From the NCBI GenBank assembly GCA_038238555.1, contig JBBRXP010000045.1:1-35268 (forward strand): a stretch of DNA of 35,268 bases. The letters are read 5' to 3'. How positions within the stretch are numbered: position 1 is the first letter of the stretch; the number at the start of each line of letters is the position of its first letter. The notes below the pieces were generated by a model. That model was not told the origin of the DNA. It saw only the letters and a list, made by a program, of their open reading frames with translations, and searched no databases. This document shows, piece after piece, positions 16,470 to 23,931 of this stretch. The translations under genes were made by a program, and so were the position numbers. The DNA is from JANNXQ01 sp038238555. Lineage in GTDB: Bacteria > Verrucomicrobiota > Verrucomicrobiia > Chthoniobacterales > Chthoniobacteraceae.

Positions 16470-17027
16470 TCACTCCCACGGCGGGGTCGAGGCGCGCAAT
16501 TCCTCGAGCAGGGAGCGGGTGCGATGTCGGTCGGACCACGCCTCGATGTAAGGCCAGTCCAGCACTTCGCCTGAAACGGCGATCACGTCCCGCGCGTCGC
16601 TCCGATCCTTGTCTCGTCCCCATCGGACTTTCTGGATGACGACGTCTTCCGCCGTGGGAAGGAAGACGGTCTGTGCGAGTGTGGGATGCAGCAGCGGAAC
16701 CCGGCGGCGGAAGCGTGCCTGGTGGTGAGCATCCTGACCAAGCAAGAATAGTTCGATATCGAATGGAATTTCCGGCACGTGCACGATCCAGCGCATGCTG
16801 CCGGTGATGGATTCGAAGGACATTTGCGGGTCCAGTTCGAACCCAGGTCCGAGGCGATCCATGATCTCCCACGGATCGCGCCCTCCCATTTCCAGCACGA
16901 AGTCTGCATCTTTCGAAGTGCGGGGGATACCATAGGCGCTGCTGGCTAGCGAACCGGTGAGCAGGTAGGCGATTCCGCAGGCGTCCACCGCGTTCACCAC
17001 GGCGCGCGTGGCCTCCACTGCATTCAC
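16470..17027 (-). CDS. Minimal nucleotidyltransferase (MNT / AbiEii-like), second gene of a two-gene module
   Basis: A 185-residue nucleotidyltransferase-fold protein. I place the start at GTG 17027 because its first four bases (GTGA) overlap the stop of the upstream small gene, a standard coupled layout; the longer reading frame runs back through that gene. The active-site signature is intact: TGSLASSAYG (G25, S26), SKDADFV (D40, D42), the likely third acidic residue in FDIELFLLGQ, and a closing EDVVIQKVRWGRDKDRSDARD that matches MNT-type C-terminal helices. Related proteins serve as AbiEii/MNT toxins or modify tRNA or proteins (AMPylation). With the small partner it resembles a toxin-antitoxin pair, but neither activity is demonstrated. 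Confidence 0.85.
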   Translation of the reverse strand: MNAVEATRAVVNAVDACGIAYLLTGSLASSAYGIPRTSKDADFVLEMGGRDPWEIMDRLGPGFELDPQMSFESITGSMRWIVHVPEIPFDIELFLLGQDAHHQARFRRRVPLLHPTLAQTVFLPTAEDVVIQKVRWGRDKDRSDARDVIAVSGEVLDWPYIEAWSDRHRTRSLLEELRASTPPWE

Positions 17028-17284
17028 GTCGCTGGCTCCACGGGTCGGAAGATGCCGGCATCGCTCACTTGCCGGAGCCGTCGCAGCCTCGCTTGGAAGA
17101 TGCGATGCACTTCCGTTTCGTCGGCGTGCGGAAATTGCGACCGGATGCCAGCGCGCATCGTGGTCCACACCTCATCGAGCATCTCCAACGCATCGGTGAG
17201 CCGCTCGACGGGAGTCAGTGCCCGCGCCCGCCGCACTCGATCACGATAGATGGCATCGGCCTGGTCTTTGAACTCCGGGTTCAT
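17024..17284 (-). CDS. Small helical protein paired with nucleotidyltransferase (possible antitoxin)
   Basis: An 86-residue protein from ATG 17284, overlapping the nucleotidyltransferase start by 4 bp (GTGA). It begins MNPEFKDQADAIYRDRVRRA and includes LTPVERLTDALEMLDEVW, MRAGIRSQFPHADETEVH and FQARLRRLRQVSD. It is charged, all-helical and without a membrane segment. The module 'helical small protein - MNT' looks like those of verrucomicrobial and planctomycetal genomes in which a protein with a 'TPxERLxxALEL' region and 'AGIRxxxPxADExEV' precedes an AbiEii-like gene (from memory). It may be an antitoxin or substrate-adaptor. The function is unknown; the coupling is firm, the coding call is good. 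Confidence 0.72.
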   Translation of the reverse strand: MNPEFKDQADAIYRDRVRRARALTPVERLTDALEMLDEVWTTMRAGIRSQFPHADETEVHRIFQARLRRLRQVSDAGIFRPVEPAT

Positions 17285-17523
17285 CGTCAGCGAGCATACG
17301 GAGGCAGCGGTGGAAAGCGAGCATGGGCTCGGCGCGCCGGTCGGTGAAAATTCTTTGTAACGAACGGCGTCGGAGACCGTATCCGCGATCCGACGCATCC
17401 GACAGTGCGATCCAACCAGGCGACATGCAGAGGACACGCCCGAGCGAATCTTCCCACCACTCGTTGCCGCGGGGACGACGTTGGCGTCGAGCCGGGGACG
17501 ATTTAAGGTCACGCCACATTTCC

Positions 17524-19578
17524 ATGAATGCTTCGCCGCGAAAAATAGCGTGCATCGTCTTCGACGAATTCCACAGCGAGAGCTGGTCGGTGTCGGCGGA
17601 GCGCGCCCGCGAGATGCAGCCAGAAGATCCGGCCAACGCCTCGTATCAAGGCGCCGCAGACTCGCTGGCCGCACGCGACTTCATCGTCGAGCGCAACATC
17701 GCTGCGCCGCTCAGTGCCGAACTGCTCGAAGGCGTGGCGGTGCTCGCGTTGCTGCATCCGTGCGATCCGCGGTGGGAGCGCACGACTTCGCGGCATTCGC
17801 CCGCGCTTTCGCCGGACGAGATCGAAGCGGTGCTCGCTTTTGTGCGCGCGGGCGGCGGGCTGCTGGTGATCTCGGAATACGAGCACGACAAGTATGGCGA
17901 CAATCTCAACGAGCTGCTCGCGCCCGCCGGCATTCGCATCGAGAACGGGAAGGTCTTCGATCGCACGGCCCACGCGCACGACAATCCGGAGTGGATCGTC
18001 GCCGAGCCCGCTGTCGATTCGCCGCTCGCACACCTTGCGGCGCGCGCGTGTTTCTACCGCGCTGGGTGGTTGAAGGTGGAAGGCGGCGCGGCCATCGCGT
18101 GGCAGGCTTCGGAGCGGGCGCATCCGGCGGAAGCGGGCGTGATCGCGCTCGGGCGGTTCGGCGCGGGGCGCGTGGCGGTGGTCGCGGATTCCGTGCTCTT
18201 TGGAGACGAAAGATTCGCGGCGCACGATCATCGGTGGCTTTGGATCAATCTCGTGTACTGGCTTGCGGCGCCGAAGGTGACACAGGCCTCCGGCCTGTGC
18301 GAACAGGCCGGAGGCCTGTGTCGCGCTTCGTGGCCCGCGCTCAAATCGCAGATCGACGCGCTGCGTCTCCTGCAGCAGCGCGACGGCAGCGTCACTTTTC
18401 CACATCACGCGGAAGCTGCTCGTCTCGTGGGCGAAATCCTCCCGACGCTCGCTGCGTTCCTTCCGCACCTCCCACATCAGGCCGAGTATCTCGAAGCACT
18501 GCACGCCGACTTCCGCGCATGGACCGGGACTGGTTTCGCCAAGCCCGACTTTGCCGCATCCCTCGATGCCTTCCGCCCCGAGCGCCATCGCCGCGACGGC
18601 ATCGAGCACCTGGTCGTCTTCCCGCTCTACACGCCCAACGCCTCGAGCGACACGCGCTTTGAAGCGCTGCTGATGCGCACTCCGTGGCCTGCCTGGCTCG
18701 CGCAGCTCGAGCGCACCCAATACCACAACGCGAAATTCGTCCCCGGCCATTTCGTCGGTTTTACGCGCGGCTACGACAGCGAATGCGCCGTGCTTTTTCC
18801 CGAGACCGTCTCCGTGGCGGCGCGGGCCACAAATCACTTCGCCGTCATCTTCTGCGACCGTGAAGCGCGCCGGCTCCAAGCCTGCGCCACGCGCGCCGCC
18901 GCCGCGGTGCGGCTCGAGCTTTTTCCCGAGCTCGAATGCTGGCTCGGCTCCATGCCGCTGATGCTCGACACGATGGCGCTGTGGGATCTCATCCACGACG
19001 CTTCGCACAGCCTCGGCGAACTGCCGTTCGATCCCTTCATGATCCGCCAGCGCGCGCCGTTCTGGATGTACGGGCTCGAGGAATTGCGCGTTGATCTGCG
19101 CACCTTCGGGGAAGCGGTGCGGCTCGCCGACTCGGGCTTCCCGTTCGCGCGTTACGTGTGCTGGGCCATCGTGCTCGACCGCATCTTCCGCTTCCCCATC
19201 ACCGGCTCGCGCGTGCGCAACTACGATGCGCTCGGCGGCCAGCTTCTCTTCGCTTACTTGCATCAAAAAGACGTGCTCGTGTGGAGCGACAATCGTCTCA
19301 CGATCCGCTGGGATGCCCTGCCAGAGGCCGTCGCCGGGTTGCGCGACGAATTGCGCGCCCTCTACAAACTCGCCGCCGACTGCTCGCGGCTCACCTTCTG
19401 GCTGAGCGCGCACGACCTCATCTCACGCCATCTCCGGCCCAACGTGGCCTCGCGCTGGAGAGCTGGCGCGCGCGAGATCACCGACGAAAGCGATCCAAAG
19501 AAATGGATCGCGCTGGTGCACGACGACGAGTTCCCGCTGGGAAGTTTCCACCTTAATCTCCAGCGCAACCTCATGTAG
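17524..19578 (+). CDS. DUF4350-like / DUF6421-like fusion protein (putative metallopeptidase-like)
   Basis: A 684-residue cytoplasmic protein from ATG 17524; the preceding in-frame stretch back to 17323 looks non-coding. Residues 1-250 form a glutamine amidotransferase-like domain as in DUF4350/ThuA proteins (VAVLALLHPCDPRWE, VRAGGGLLVISEYEHDKYG, GAGRVAVVADSVLFGDE). Residues 252-267 are encoded by a perfect 20-bp palindrome (18279-18322). The C-terminal part (about 270-684) resembles DUF6421 as I recall it from actinobacteria: LIHDASHSLGELPFDPFMIR (H491, D492, H495), then EELRVDL (E519, E520). The HDxxH plus EELR order recalls gluzincin peptidases such as DPP III (HELLGH, EECRAE), which is a guess. 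The gene is divergent from the nucleotidyltransferase module (239 bp). Function unknown; coding is certain. Confidence 0.85.
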   Translation: MNASPRKIACIVFDEFHSESWSVSAERAREMQPEDPANASYQGAADSLAARDFIVERNIAAPLSAELLEGVAVLALLHPCDPRWERTTSRHSPALSPDEIEAVLAFVRAGGGLLVISEYEHDKYGDNLNELLAPAGIRIENGKVFDRTAHAHDNPEWIVAEPAVDSPLAHLAARACFYRAGWLKVEGGAAIAWQASERAHPAEAGVIALGRFGAGRVAVVADSVLFGDERFAAHDHRWLWINLVYWLAAPKVTQASGLCEQAGGLCRASWPALKSQIDALRLLQQRDGSVTFPHHAEAARLVGEILPTLAAFLPHLPHQAEYLEALHADFRAWTGTGFAKPDFAASLDAFRPERHRRDGIEHLVVFPLYTPNASSDTRFEALLMRTPWPAWLAQLERTQYHNAKFVPGHFVGFTRGYDSECAVLFPETVSVAARATNHFAVIFCDREARRLQACATRAAAAVRLELFPELECWLGSMPLMLDTMALWDLIHDASHSLGELPFDPFMIRQRAPFWMYGLEELRVDLRTFGEAVRLADSGFPFARYVCWAIVLDRIFRFPITGSRVRNYDALGGQLLFAYLHQKDVLVWSDNRLTIRWDALPEAVAGLRDELRALYKLAADCSRLTFWLSAHDLISRHLRPNVASRWRAGAREITDESDPKKWIALVHDDEFPLGSFHLNLQRNLM
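18279..18322. repeat. Perfect 20-bp palindrome inside the DUF6421-like gene
   Basis: GACACAGGCCTCCGGCCTGT (18279-18298) and its exact reverse complement (18303-18322) flank a 4-base loop. Read in frame it encodes VTQASGLCEQAGGLCR (252-267), which sits at the boundary of the two domains and is unlike its surroundings. All other palindromes in the window are intergenic. It may be an insertion into a linker or mark the joint of a former gene pair. Confidence 0.93.
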
Positions 19579-19582
19579 CGGC

Positions 19583-19654
19583 GGAGCGCCGCCGTCCTCG
19601 TGCGGCATCTAAACAATCATTGGTTGCAGAGCCGCAGGGGCACGGCGGCGCTCC
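19583..19654. repeat. Palindromic repeat, family A copy 2
   Basis: The left arm 19583-19606 is identical over 24 bp to 10521-10544. The right arm 19631-19654 pairs with it imperfectly (outer 13 bp and inner 5 bp match). The loop (19607-19630) is unrelated to that of copy 1. It lies 4 bp after the DUF6421-like stop. Shared arm and differing centre show a dispersed repeat family. Confidence 0.9.
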
Positions 19655-19733
19655 AAAGAATTCCTGAACTTTTTTCCAGCAAAGCGGCGGATCGCGGGTT
19701 AAGTAACGCGGAACCCTCAGAAACAAAAATCAC

Positions 19734-20291
19734 ATGTTCGGAAACAAATCGAAAAAGAAAGCCGTGTGGGTGCAGAGCGCCCTCGAACGTTACGAGCGCC
19801 CGCTCCTTCAATACGCGATGAGCATCGTCGGAGAACTCGAGCGCGCCCGCGATGTCGTGCAGGAAACTTTTATGCGCCTGCACAATCAGGAGCAGGAATC
19901 CATCGAAGGCCATCTCTCGCAGTGGCTCTTCACCGTGTGCCGCAATTGCGCGCTCAAGAGCCTCAAGAAAGAAGACCGTTACATCTACGTCGAAGCGCAG
20001 GAATTTGAGCAGAAGAAATGCGACTCGCTCACGCCGCTCATGGAGCTTGAGCGCAAGGAGCGCGTCGAGCGGCTTATGGAGCTCGTGAAGGAGCTGCCCA
20101 AGAACCAGCACGAAGTCGTCCGCCTGCGCTTTTACCATCACCATTCTTACCAGGAGATCAGCGAGATCACGGGCTTGAGCGTCGGCAACGTCGGCTTCCT
20201 GCTCAATGCCGCGATGCGCAATCTGCGCGGAAAACTCGATCGCGACGACAAGGACGAAAAGATCATCTATCTCACCAAAGGAGCAGCTTAA
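19734..20291 (+). CDS. ECF-type RNA polymerase sigma factor
   Basis: A 185-residue sigma-70 family factor of the extracytoplasmic-function type. Region 2 spans about 14-85: YERPLLQYAMSIVGELERAR, then DVVQETFMRLHNQ and WLFTVCRNCALKSLKKEDR. Region 4 spans about 118-175: RLMELVKELPKNQHEVVRLR, then YHHHSYQEISEITGLSVGNV (helix-turn-helix) and AMRNLRGKL. Regions 1.2 and 3 are absent. ATG 19734 fits, after an AT-richer leader. The anti-sigma-like gene starts 5 bp after the stop, so the pair is one operon, and the usual logic is sequestration at the membrane until a signal appears. The signal is unknown. A possible autoregulatory promoter would lie in 19655-19733; none is obvious. Confidence 0.93.
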   Translation: MFGNKSKKKAVWVQSALERYERPLLQYAMSIVGELERARDVVQETFMRLHNQEQESIEGHLSQWLFTVCRNCALKSLKKEDRYIYVEAQEFEQKKCDSLTPLMELERKERVERLMELVKELPKNQHEVVRLRFYHHHSYQEISEITGLSVGNVGFLLNAAMRNLRGKLDRDDKDEKIIYLTKGAA

Positions 20292-20296
20292 AAATT

Positions 20297-20899
20297 ATGC
20301 GCGGAAACATCAGCGACCAGGATCTCACCGATTACGCCCTCAACGAATTGCAGCCCGAGGAGCGGCTCTACATGGAGTCGATGCTCGCGGTGTCTGAGGA
20401 GTGCCGCCACGATGTGTATGGGATGATCGACATCTCCCAAACGCTCGAGGAGGGCTTCGAAGCGGAGGCGCACCATGTGGTGTCCCTGACGCTCACATCC
20501 GAGCAACGGGAGCGCCTGCTCGATGTGCGGATGCCAAATCGCTGGTTGCAAACGACGGCCGCGGGCCTCGCGGCTGCGGCGTGTGCGGCATTTGCCGTCA
20601 CTCATCCCGGGCTGTGGCAGGGGAGGAGCCCAGCGGTGCAAGTCGCGCAGCAGGTTTCCACGAATGTCTCCCATTACGTCGCCGAAGCGGTGAGCACCAC
20701 AGTCTCCGCCGTGAGCGCCACCGAAGGCGACGAGGGCGCCACCAAGCTCGGCACCTTCCAAAAGCTCGCGGAAGATCCGGCCCTCAAGAAATGGTTCTCG
20801 ACCGACTGGCTTGCGCCAGAATTTGCCACACCGCAAGGCCCGTGGGCGCAGCCGCCCGCCACTTGGGAGCCGCCGCAAGTGCTGCTCGACATGCCGTAA
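20297..20899 (+). CDS. Putative anti-sigma factor, single-pass membrane protein
   Basis: A 200-residue protein whose N-terminus (ISDQDLTDYALNELQPEERL, then MESMLAVSEECRHDVYGMID) resembles the helical anti-sigma domain found next to ECF sigmas in verrucomicrobia (D-x-x-LTxYALxEL pattern). The zinc-binding HxxxCxxC of classic ZAS anti-sigmas is missing. A membrane segment is predicted at about 80-100 (LQTTAAGLAAAACAAFAVTH), leaving a C-terminal domain outside, with LAEDPALKKWFSTDWLA and a Pro-rich tail. AAAGGAG (20277-20283), inside the end of the sigma gene, is a good Shine-Dalgarno for ATG 20297, which supports tight coupling. It probably holds the sigma factor at the membrane. A strong terminator follows. 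Confidence 0.8.
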   Translation: MRGNISDQDLTDYALNELQPEERLYMESMLAVSEECRHDVYGMIDISQTLEEGFEAEAHHVVSLTLTSEQRERLLDVRMPNRWLQTTAAGLAAAACAAFAVTHPGLWQGRSPAVQVAQQVSTNVSHYVAEAVSTTVSAVSATEGDEGATKLGTFQKLAEDPALKKWFSTDWLAPEFATPQGPWAQPPATWEPPQVLLDMP

Positions 20900-20934
20900 G
20901 TCCGCGCCAGCCGGGGCGGTACCGCTCTTTTATC

Positions 20935-20979
20935 CAACGCCGTTCGCCGCAGTCTCCGTCGAACGGCGTTGTTCTTTTT
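20935..20979 (+). terminator. Rho-independent terminator of the sigma/anti-sigma operon
   Basis: A 12-bp perfect stem, CAACGCCGTTCG (20935-20946) and CGAACGGCGTTG (20960-20971), with a 13-base loop and TTCTTTTT directly after it. It lies 36 bp past the anti-sigma stop and ends that operon before rodA. Confidence 0.93.
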
Positions 20980-21132
20980 GCGGACAAGAGACTGCGATGC
21001 GTGGGAACAATTAAGCGTTGAGCGCGCTCCGCCTTCCCTTCATTGAGTACGCTCCGCGGCAAGGTCCACGCAGAGCGCACACAAAAGTGGAAACGAGGCG
21101 GAAACCAACTCTCAACTCTCAACTCCCCGTCC

Positions 21133-22236
21133 GTGACTCCCCTCATCCGAAAGCTTCTGGGCATGAACTGGCTCCTGGTCGCCGCGATGCTCACCCTGTC
21201 GATCCTCGGTATCGTCGCCGTTTATAGCGCCTCGGCGTTTCGTACGGAGGATTACTGGCACAAGCAATCGGTGTGGGTCGGCGGCGGGCTGGTGCTTTTT
21301 TTGATCACGAGCCTCATCGACTATCGCTGGGTAAAGTGGATCGCGCTGCCGATGTATCTCTCGAGCATCGCCTTTATCCTGCTCACCTACACGAGTCTCG
21401 GCGAAGAGCACGGCGGCGCGAAGTGCTGGCTGCGGCTGCCGGGAGTCGGCACTTTTCAGCCTTCGCAGATGGCCGTAATCGCGGGGGTGCTCACCGTGGG
21501 ACTCTTCCTGAGCCAGTTTCGTCGGCTGCATCCGATGCTCAAGCTCGTGCTCACCGCGGCGATCATCGGCGGACCCATGGTGCTCATCCTGAAGCAACCC
21601 GATGTGGGCATGACGCTGGTGTGGGTGCCCACCATCATGGCCATGCTTTTCCTCGGCGGCATCCCAAAGCGTTACCTCATCGCGATCTGTCTCATCGGTT
21701 TCGCCATGATGCCGCTGCTCATTAACTTTGTGCTAAAAAGCTACCAGCGCGCGCGCATCATCGCCTTCGTCGATCCGAGCGTCGATCCGCTCGGTTCGGC
21801 GTGGGCCATCAATCAATCGCTCATCGCCATCGGCTCCGGCGGCTTTGTGGGAAAGGGTTTCATGGCGGCCAACACGCAAGTCGAGCAAGGGTTCATTCCC
21901 GGCACCACGGTGCATACGGATTACATCTTCACGGCCATCAGCGAACAGTTCGGCTTCATGGGCGGCGCGGTGCTCATTGCGCTCTTCGCCGTGCTCCTGC
22001 TTTCGATGTTGCTCACGGCGCACCAGTCCTCGGATGAACTCGGCCTGCTCATCACGGTCGGATTCGCGACCCAGATCTTTTTCCACGTGTTTCAAAATGT
22101 GGGCATGACGGTGGGGCTCATGCCCATCACCGGCTTGCCGCTGCCCTTGATCAGCTACGGCGGCACGTTTCTGGTGATGGTAATGTTCGGCTTGGGGCTG
22201 GCGAACAGTGTGTGGATTCACCGCAAAGCGCTGTGA
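21133..22236 (+). CDS. rodA: Rod shape-determining protein RodA (SEDS glycosyltransferase)
   Basis: A 367-residue SEDS-family integral membrane protein that polymerises peptidoglycan during elongation, normally with a class B penicillin-binding protein. Ten hydrophobic segments are visible, starting MNWLLVAAMLTLSILGIVAV (after LLGMNWLL). Signature pieces: GGAKCWLRLPGVGTFQPSQM, LILKQPDVGMTLVWVPTIMA, GSAWAINQSLIAIGSGGFVG, the conserved P-T-x-H-T-D-(Y/F)-I-F segment TTVHTDYIFTAISEQFGFMG, and MTVGLMPITGLPLPLISYGG. I chose the GTG at 21133 (VTPLIRKLLGMNWLL) because RodA proteins begin this way; a more upstream frame passes through repetitive DNA. FtsW is an alternative, but the GMTVGLMPITGLPLPLISYGG ending and short N-terminus favour RodA. 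No mreC/mreD/pbp2 lies in the window, so the gene is alone here. Confidence 0.92.
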   Translation: MTPLIRKLLGMNWLLVAAMLTLSILGIVAVYSASAFRTEDYWHKQSVWVGGGLVLFLITSLIDYRWVKWIALPMYLSSIAFILLTYTSLGEEHGGAKCWLRLPGVGTFQPSQMAVIAGVLTVGLFLSQFRRLHPMLKLVLTAAIIGGPMVLILKQPDVGMTLVWVPTIMAMLFLGGIPKRYLIAICLIGFAMMPLLINFVLKSYQRARIIAFVDPSVDPLGSAWAINQSLIAIGSGGFVGKGFMAANTQVEQGFIPGTTVHTDYIFTAISEQFGFMGGAVLIALFAVLLLSMLLTAHQSSDELGLLITVGFATQIFFHVFQNVGMTVGLMPITGLPLPLISYGGTFLVMVMFGLGLANSVWIHRKAL

Positions 22237-22270
22237 GGGGATAGTTGGAGCCGCCGAAGTGAGAGCGTGC

Positions 22271-22690
22271 TCAACTTCCCTCCATCCTCATGCGCACGTA
22301 TTCTTCGCGGCTCATTTTCAGGTAGAAAAAAGTCTCGCCGGGCTTCGCGACGTCGTCGTCTTTCGGGAGCCTGCCGTGGTAGGTGTAGATCGAAAAGCCG
22401 GTCGCGTCGTCCCGGCCCGCGCGACGCATCTGCGAATCGCGAAATGTGTACCTCCTAGCGCTCACGGGATGCAACGGCTGGCCGTGGAGCGTCGCCGCCA
22501 GCGTGGTGAAATACGCCGCATCGCCGACGGCGGTGGGCTCGTCGAAGCGCTCGAGTTGCGCGCGGCGCGAGCGATCGAATGCAGCGAAGCCCAGCATCAG
22601 CGCGAGCCCGGCGAGCAGCGCGCAGCCCAGCAGGATGGCCGGCCGCTGGCCGAAGATCGCAGGTGGACGATCGGAAGGGGTCGCTTTCAA
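22271..22690 (-). CDS. Hypothetical single-pass membrane protein (139 residues)
   Basis: Reads from TTG 22690; no better ATG is in frame, so the start is uncertain. It begins MKATPSDRPPAIFGQRPAIL. A membrane helix is evident at about 18-38 (LLGCALLAGLALMLGFAAF), followed by a soluble part containing TAVGDAAYFTTLAATLHG and GFSIYTYHGRLPKDDDVAKP and ending KMSREEYVRMRMEGS. No family recognised. It is convergent with rodA (34 bp) and 117 bp downstream of the coiled-coil membrane protein on the same strand. The sequence is even and non-repetitive, and other frames offer nothing better, so coding is likely; function cannot be assigned. Confidence 0.65.
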   Translation of the reverse strand: MKATPSDRPPAIFGQRPAILLGCALLAGLALMLGFAAFDRSRRAQLERFDEPTAVGDAAYFTTLAATLHGQPLHPVSARRYTFRDSQMRRAGRDDATGFSIYTYHGRLPKDDDVAKPGETFFYLKMSREEYVRMRMEGS

Positions 22691-22807
22691 GGTCGAGAAT
22701 CCAGAGGAAAGGAAAATGGGGAATCGAACGAAACGCGACAGCCTTTCTTTTTGAAATTTGGAAATTCCGCCCTGCGCGTCTCGGAGCGCCGAGAGGTTTG
22801 CTGTCGC

Positions 22808-23812
22808 TCAACTCCGCGAGGCGATGACCGTGAGCAGCGCCACCACGCTCGCGCCGATGCCGAGCCACAGCAGCAGCGAGCGGCGGAGTTGCACGCGATC
22901 TTCTCGCGCACTCGCCGCGGCCGATGCTGCCACGGCGTACTCGGTTTCCTGGATCGCAAATCGCCGTTTGCGCACTTCGTCGAGCGCGTGCGGCTGGTTC
23001 ACCGGCGCCACATTGCTGTCGGCCAGCACCCGGCCCACCTCGCGGTAGGGATTGGCCTTGTCGCCTTCGAGAGATTTGAAGCGCTTCTCAAAGGCCGCGC
23101 GCTGCCTCTCGAGTTGCCGGAGTTTTTCCGCGCACGCGTCGTCGGCTGTCTTGAATTTTTCCTTGTGTTCGCGCTCGACTTTTTCCAGCGCATCGAGCGC
23201 TTCGCGTTCGCGTTCGAGTTGCATCTCGAGGGCGCGAATCTCCGTGACGGCCCGCAGGTGCAGCATCCGCAGATCGTTTTTTTCATTTGGAATCGCGACG
23301 GCCCGTTCGCGCAGGCGCAGCAGCTCCGCCTTCATTTGCGGAGTCTGCCGCTCGGTGATGAGGAGCTGAGAATGAAGCCGCTGCACCTCGCGCAACTCGC
23401 GGTCGAGCTGCGGGATTTTTTTTTGAAACGTCGGCTCGATCCGTCGCTTGGCCGCGAGCTGATGCTCGATCTGCGGATGCTTGGAAAGAATCTGCCGGCG
23501 CTGCTCGTCGATGCCGGCGCACGCCGCCTCGTGCTGCTTGCGCGAGGCATCGCATTCCGCGGCGAGTGCGCGCAACGACTGGCCGACCGCGGCGCTCTCA
23601 TTCATCGCCTGCGTCTGCTGCCGTTCGAAGTCGATGATGCGGCGCACCTGGGCCTGCGTGGCAGTATCGAATTCCGCCTGCTCCCAACCAAGCAGGCCGA
23701 GCGTGGTCTCGGATGCGGCGAGCCGGCGGCGCTGCGCGAGGAGCCGTAGCCGGAGCCATTGCCGGCCCAGGATTCGGGAGAGCTCCCGCAGCCCTGGCGC
23801 GAAGTATTCCAC
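22808..23812 (-). CDS. Long coiled-coil protein with C-terminal membrane anchor (unknown function)
   Basis: A 334-residue protein from GTG 23812 (VEYFAPGLRELSRILGRQWL); a TTG at 23854 would add 14 residues. Neither start has a clear Shine-Dalgarno. After about 50 residues it becomes a nearly unbroken run of charged helix, e.g. RRIIDFERQQTQAMNESAAV, EREALDALEKVEREHKEKFK and CAEKLRQLERQRAAFEKRFK, typical of coiled coil. The C-terminal end has a membrane segment (LLLWLGIGASVVALLTVIAS). It is a tail-anchored rod with the bulk probably in the cytoplasm. No named family recognised; such proteins can be cell-envelope or division scaffolds. Acetyl-CoA synthetase lies upstream (its stop is about 120 bp from this start). 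Confidence 0.75.
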   Translation of the reverse strand: MEYFAPGLRELSRILGRQWLRLRLLAQRRRLAASETTLGLLGWEQAEFDTATQAQVRRIIDFERQQTQAMNESAAVGQSLRALAAECDASRKQHEAACAGIDEQRRQILSKHPQIEHQLAAKRRIEPTFQKKIPQLDRELREVQRLHSQLLITERQTPQMKAELLRLRERAVAIPNEKNDLRMLHLRAVTEIRALEMQLEREREALDALEKVEREHKEKFKTADDACAEKLRQLERQRAAFEKRFKSLEGDKANPYREVGRVLADSNVAPVNQPHALDEVRKRRFAIQETEYAVAASAAASAREDRVQLRRSLLLWLGIGASVVALLTVIASRS

Positions 23813-23931
23813 CGGTCGTGCTAGTCGCTTACAGGAAGATCCCGAAAAGCGCAAAAATTCGATAGTTCATCAAATTCGTCTTCGTCTTCGTTTTCTTCGC
23901 GCTCTTCCTGTGAGGGAAATTATCTTCCTCG

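Noticed and set aside
17285..17523. Possible extra small gene between the small helical protein and the DUF6421-like gene
   Set aside because: Minus-strand frames here have odd composition and no family pattern; the interval is more likely a divergent promoter region.
21108..21127. CAACTCTCAACTCTCAACTC short tandem repeat before rodA
   Set aside because: Only about three units of a 7-bp word, with no array structure and no spacers, so not CRISPR-like; a simple repeat that may only obscure the rodA start.
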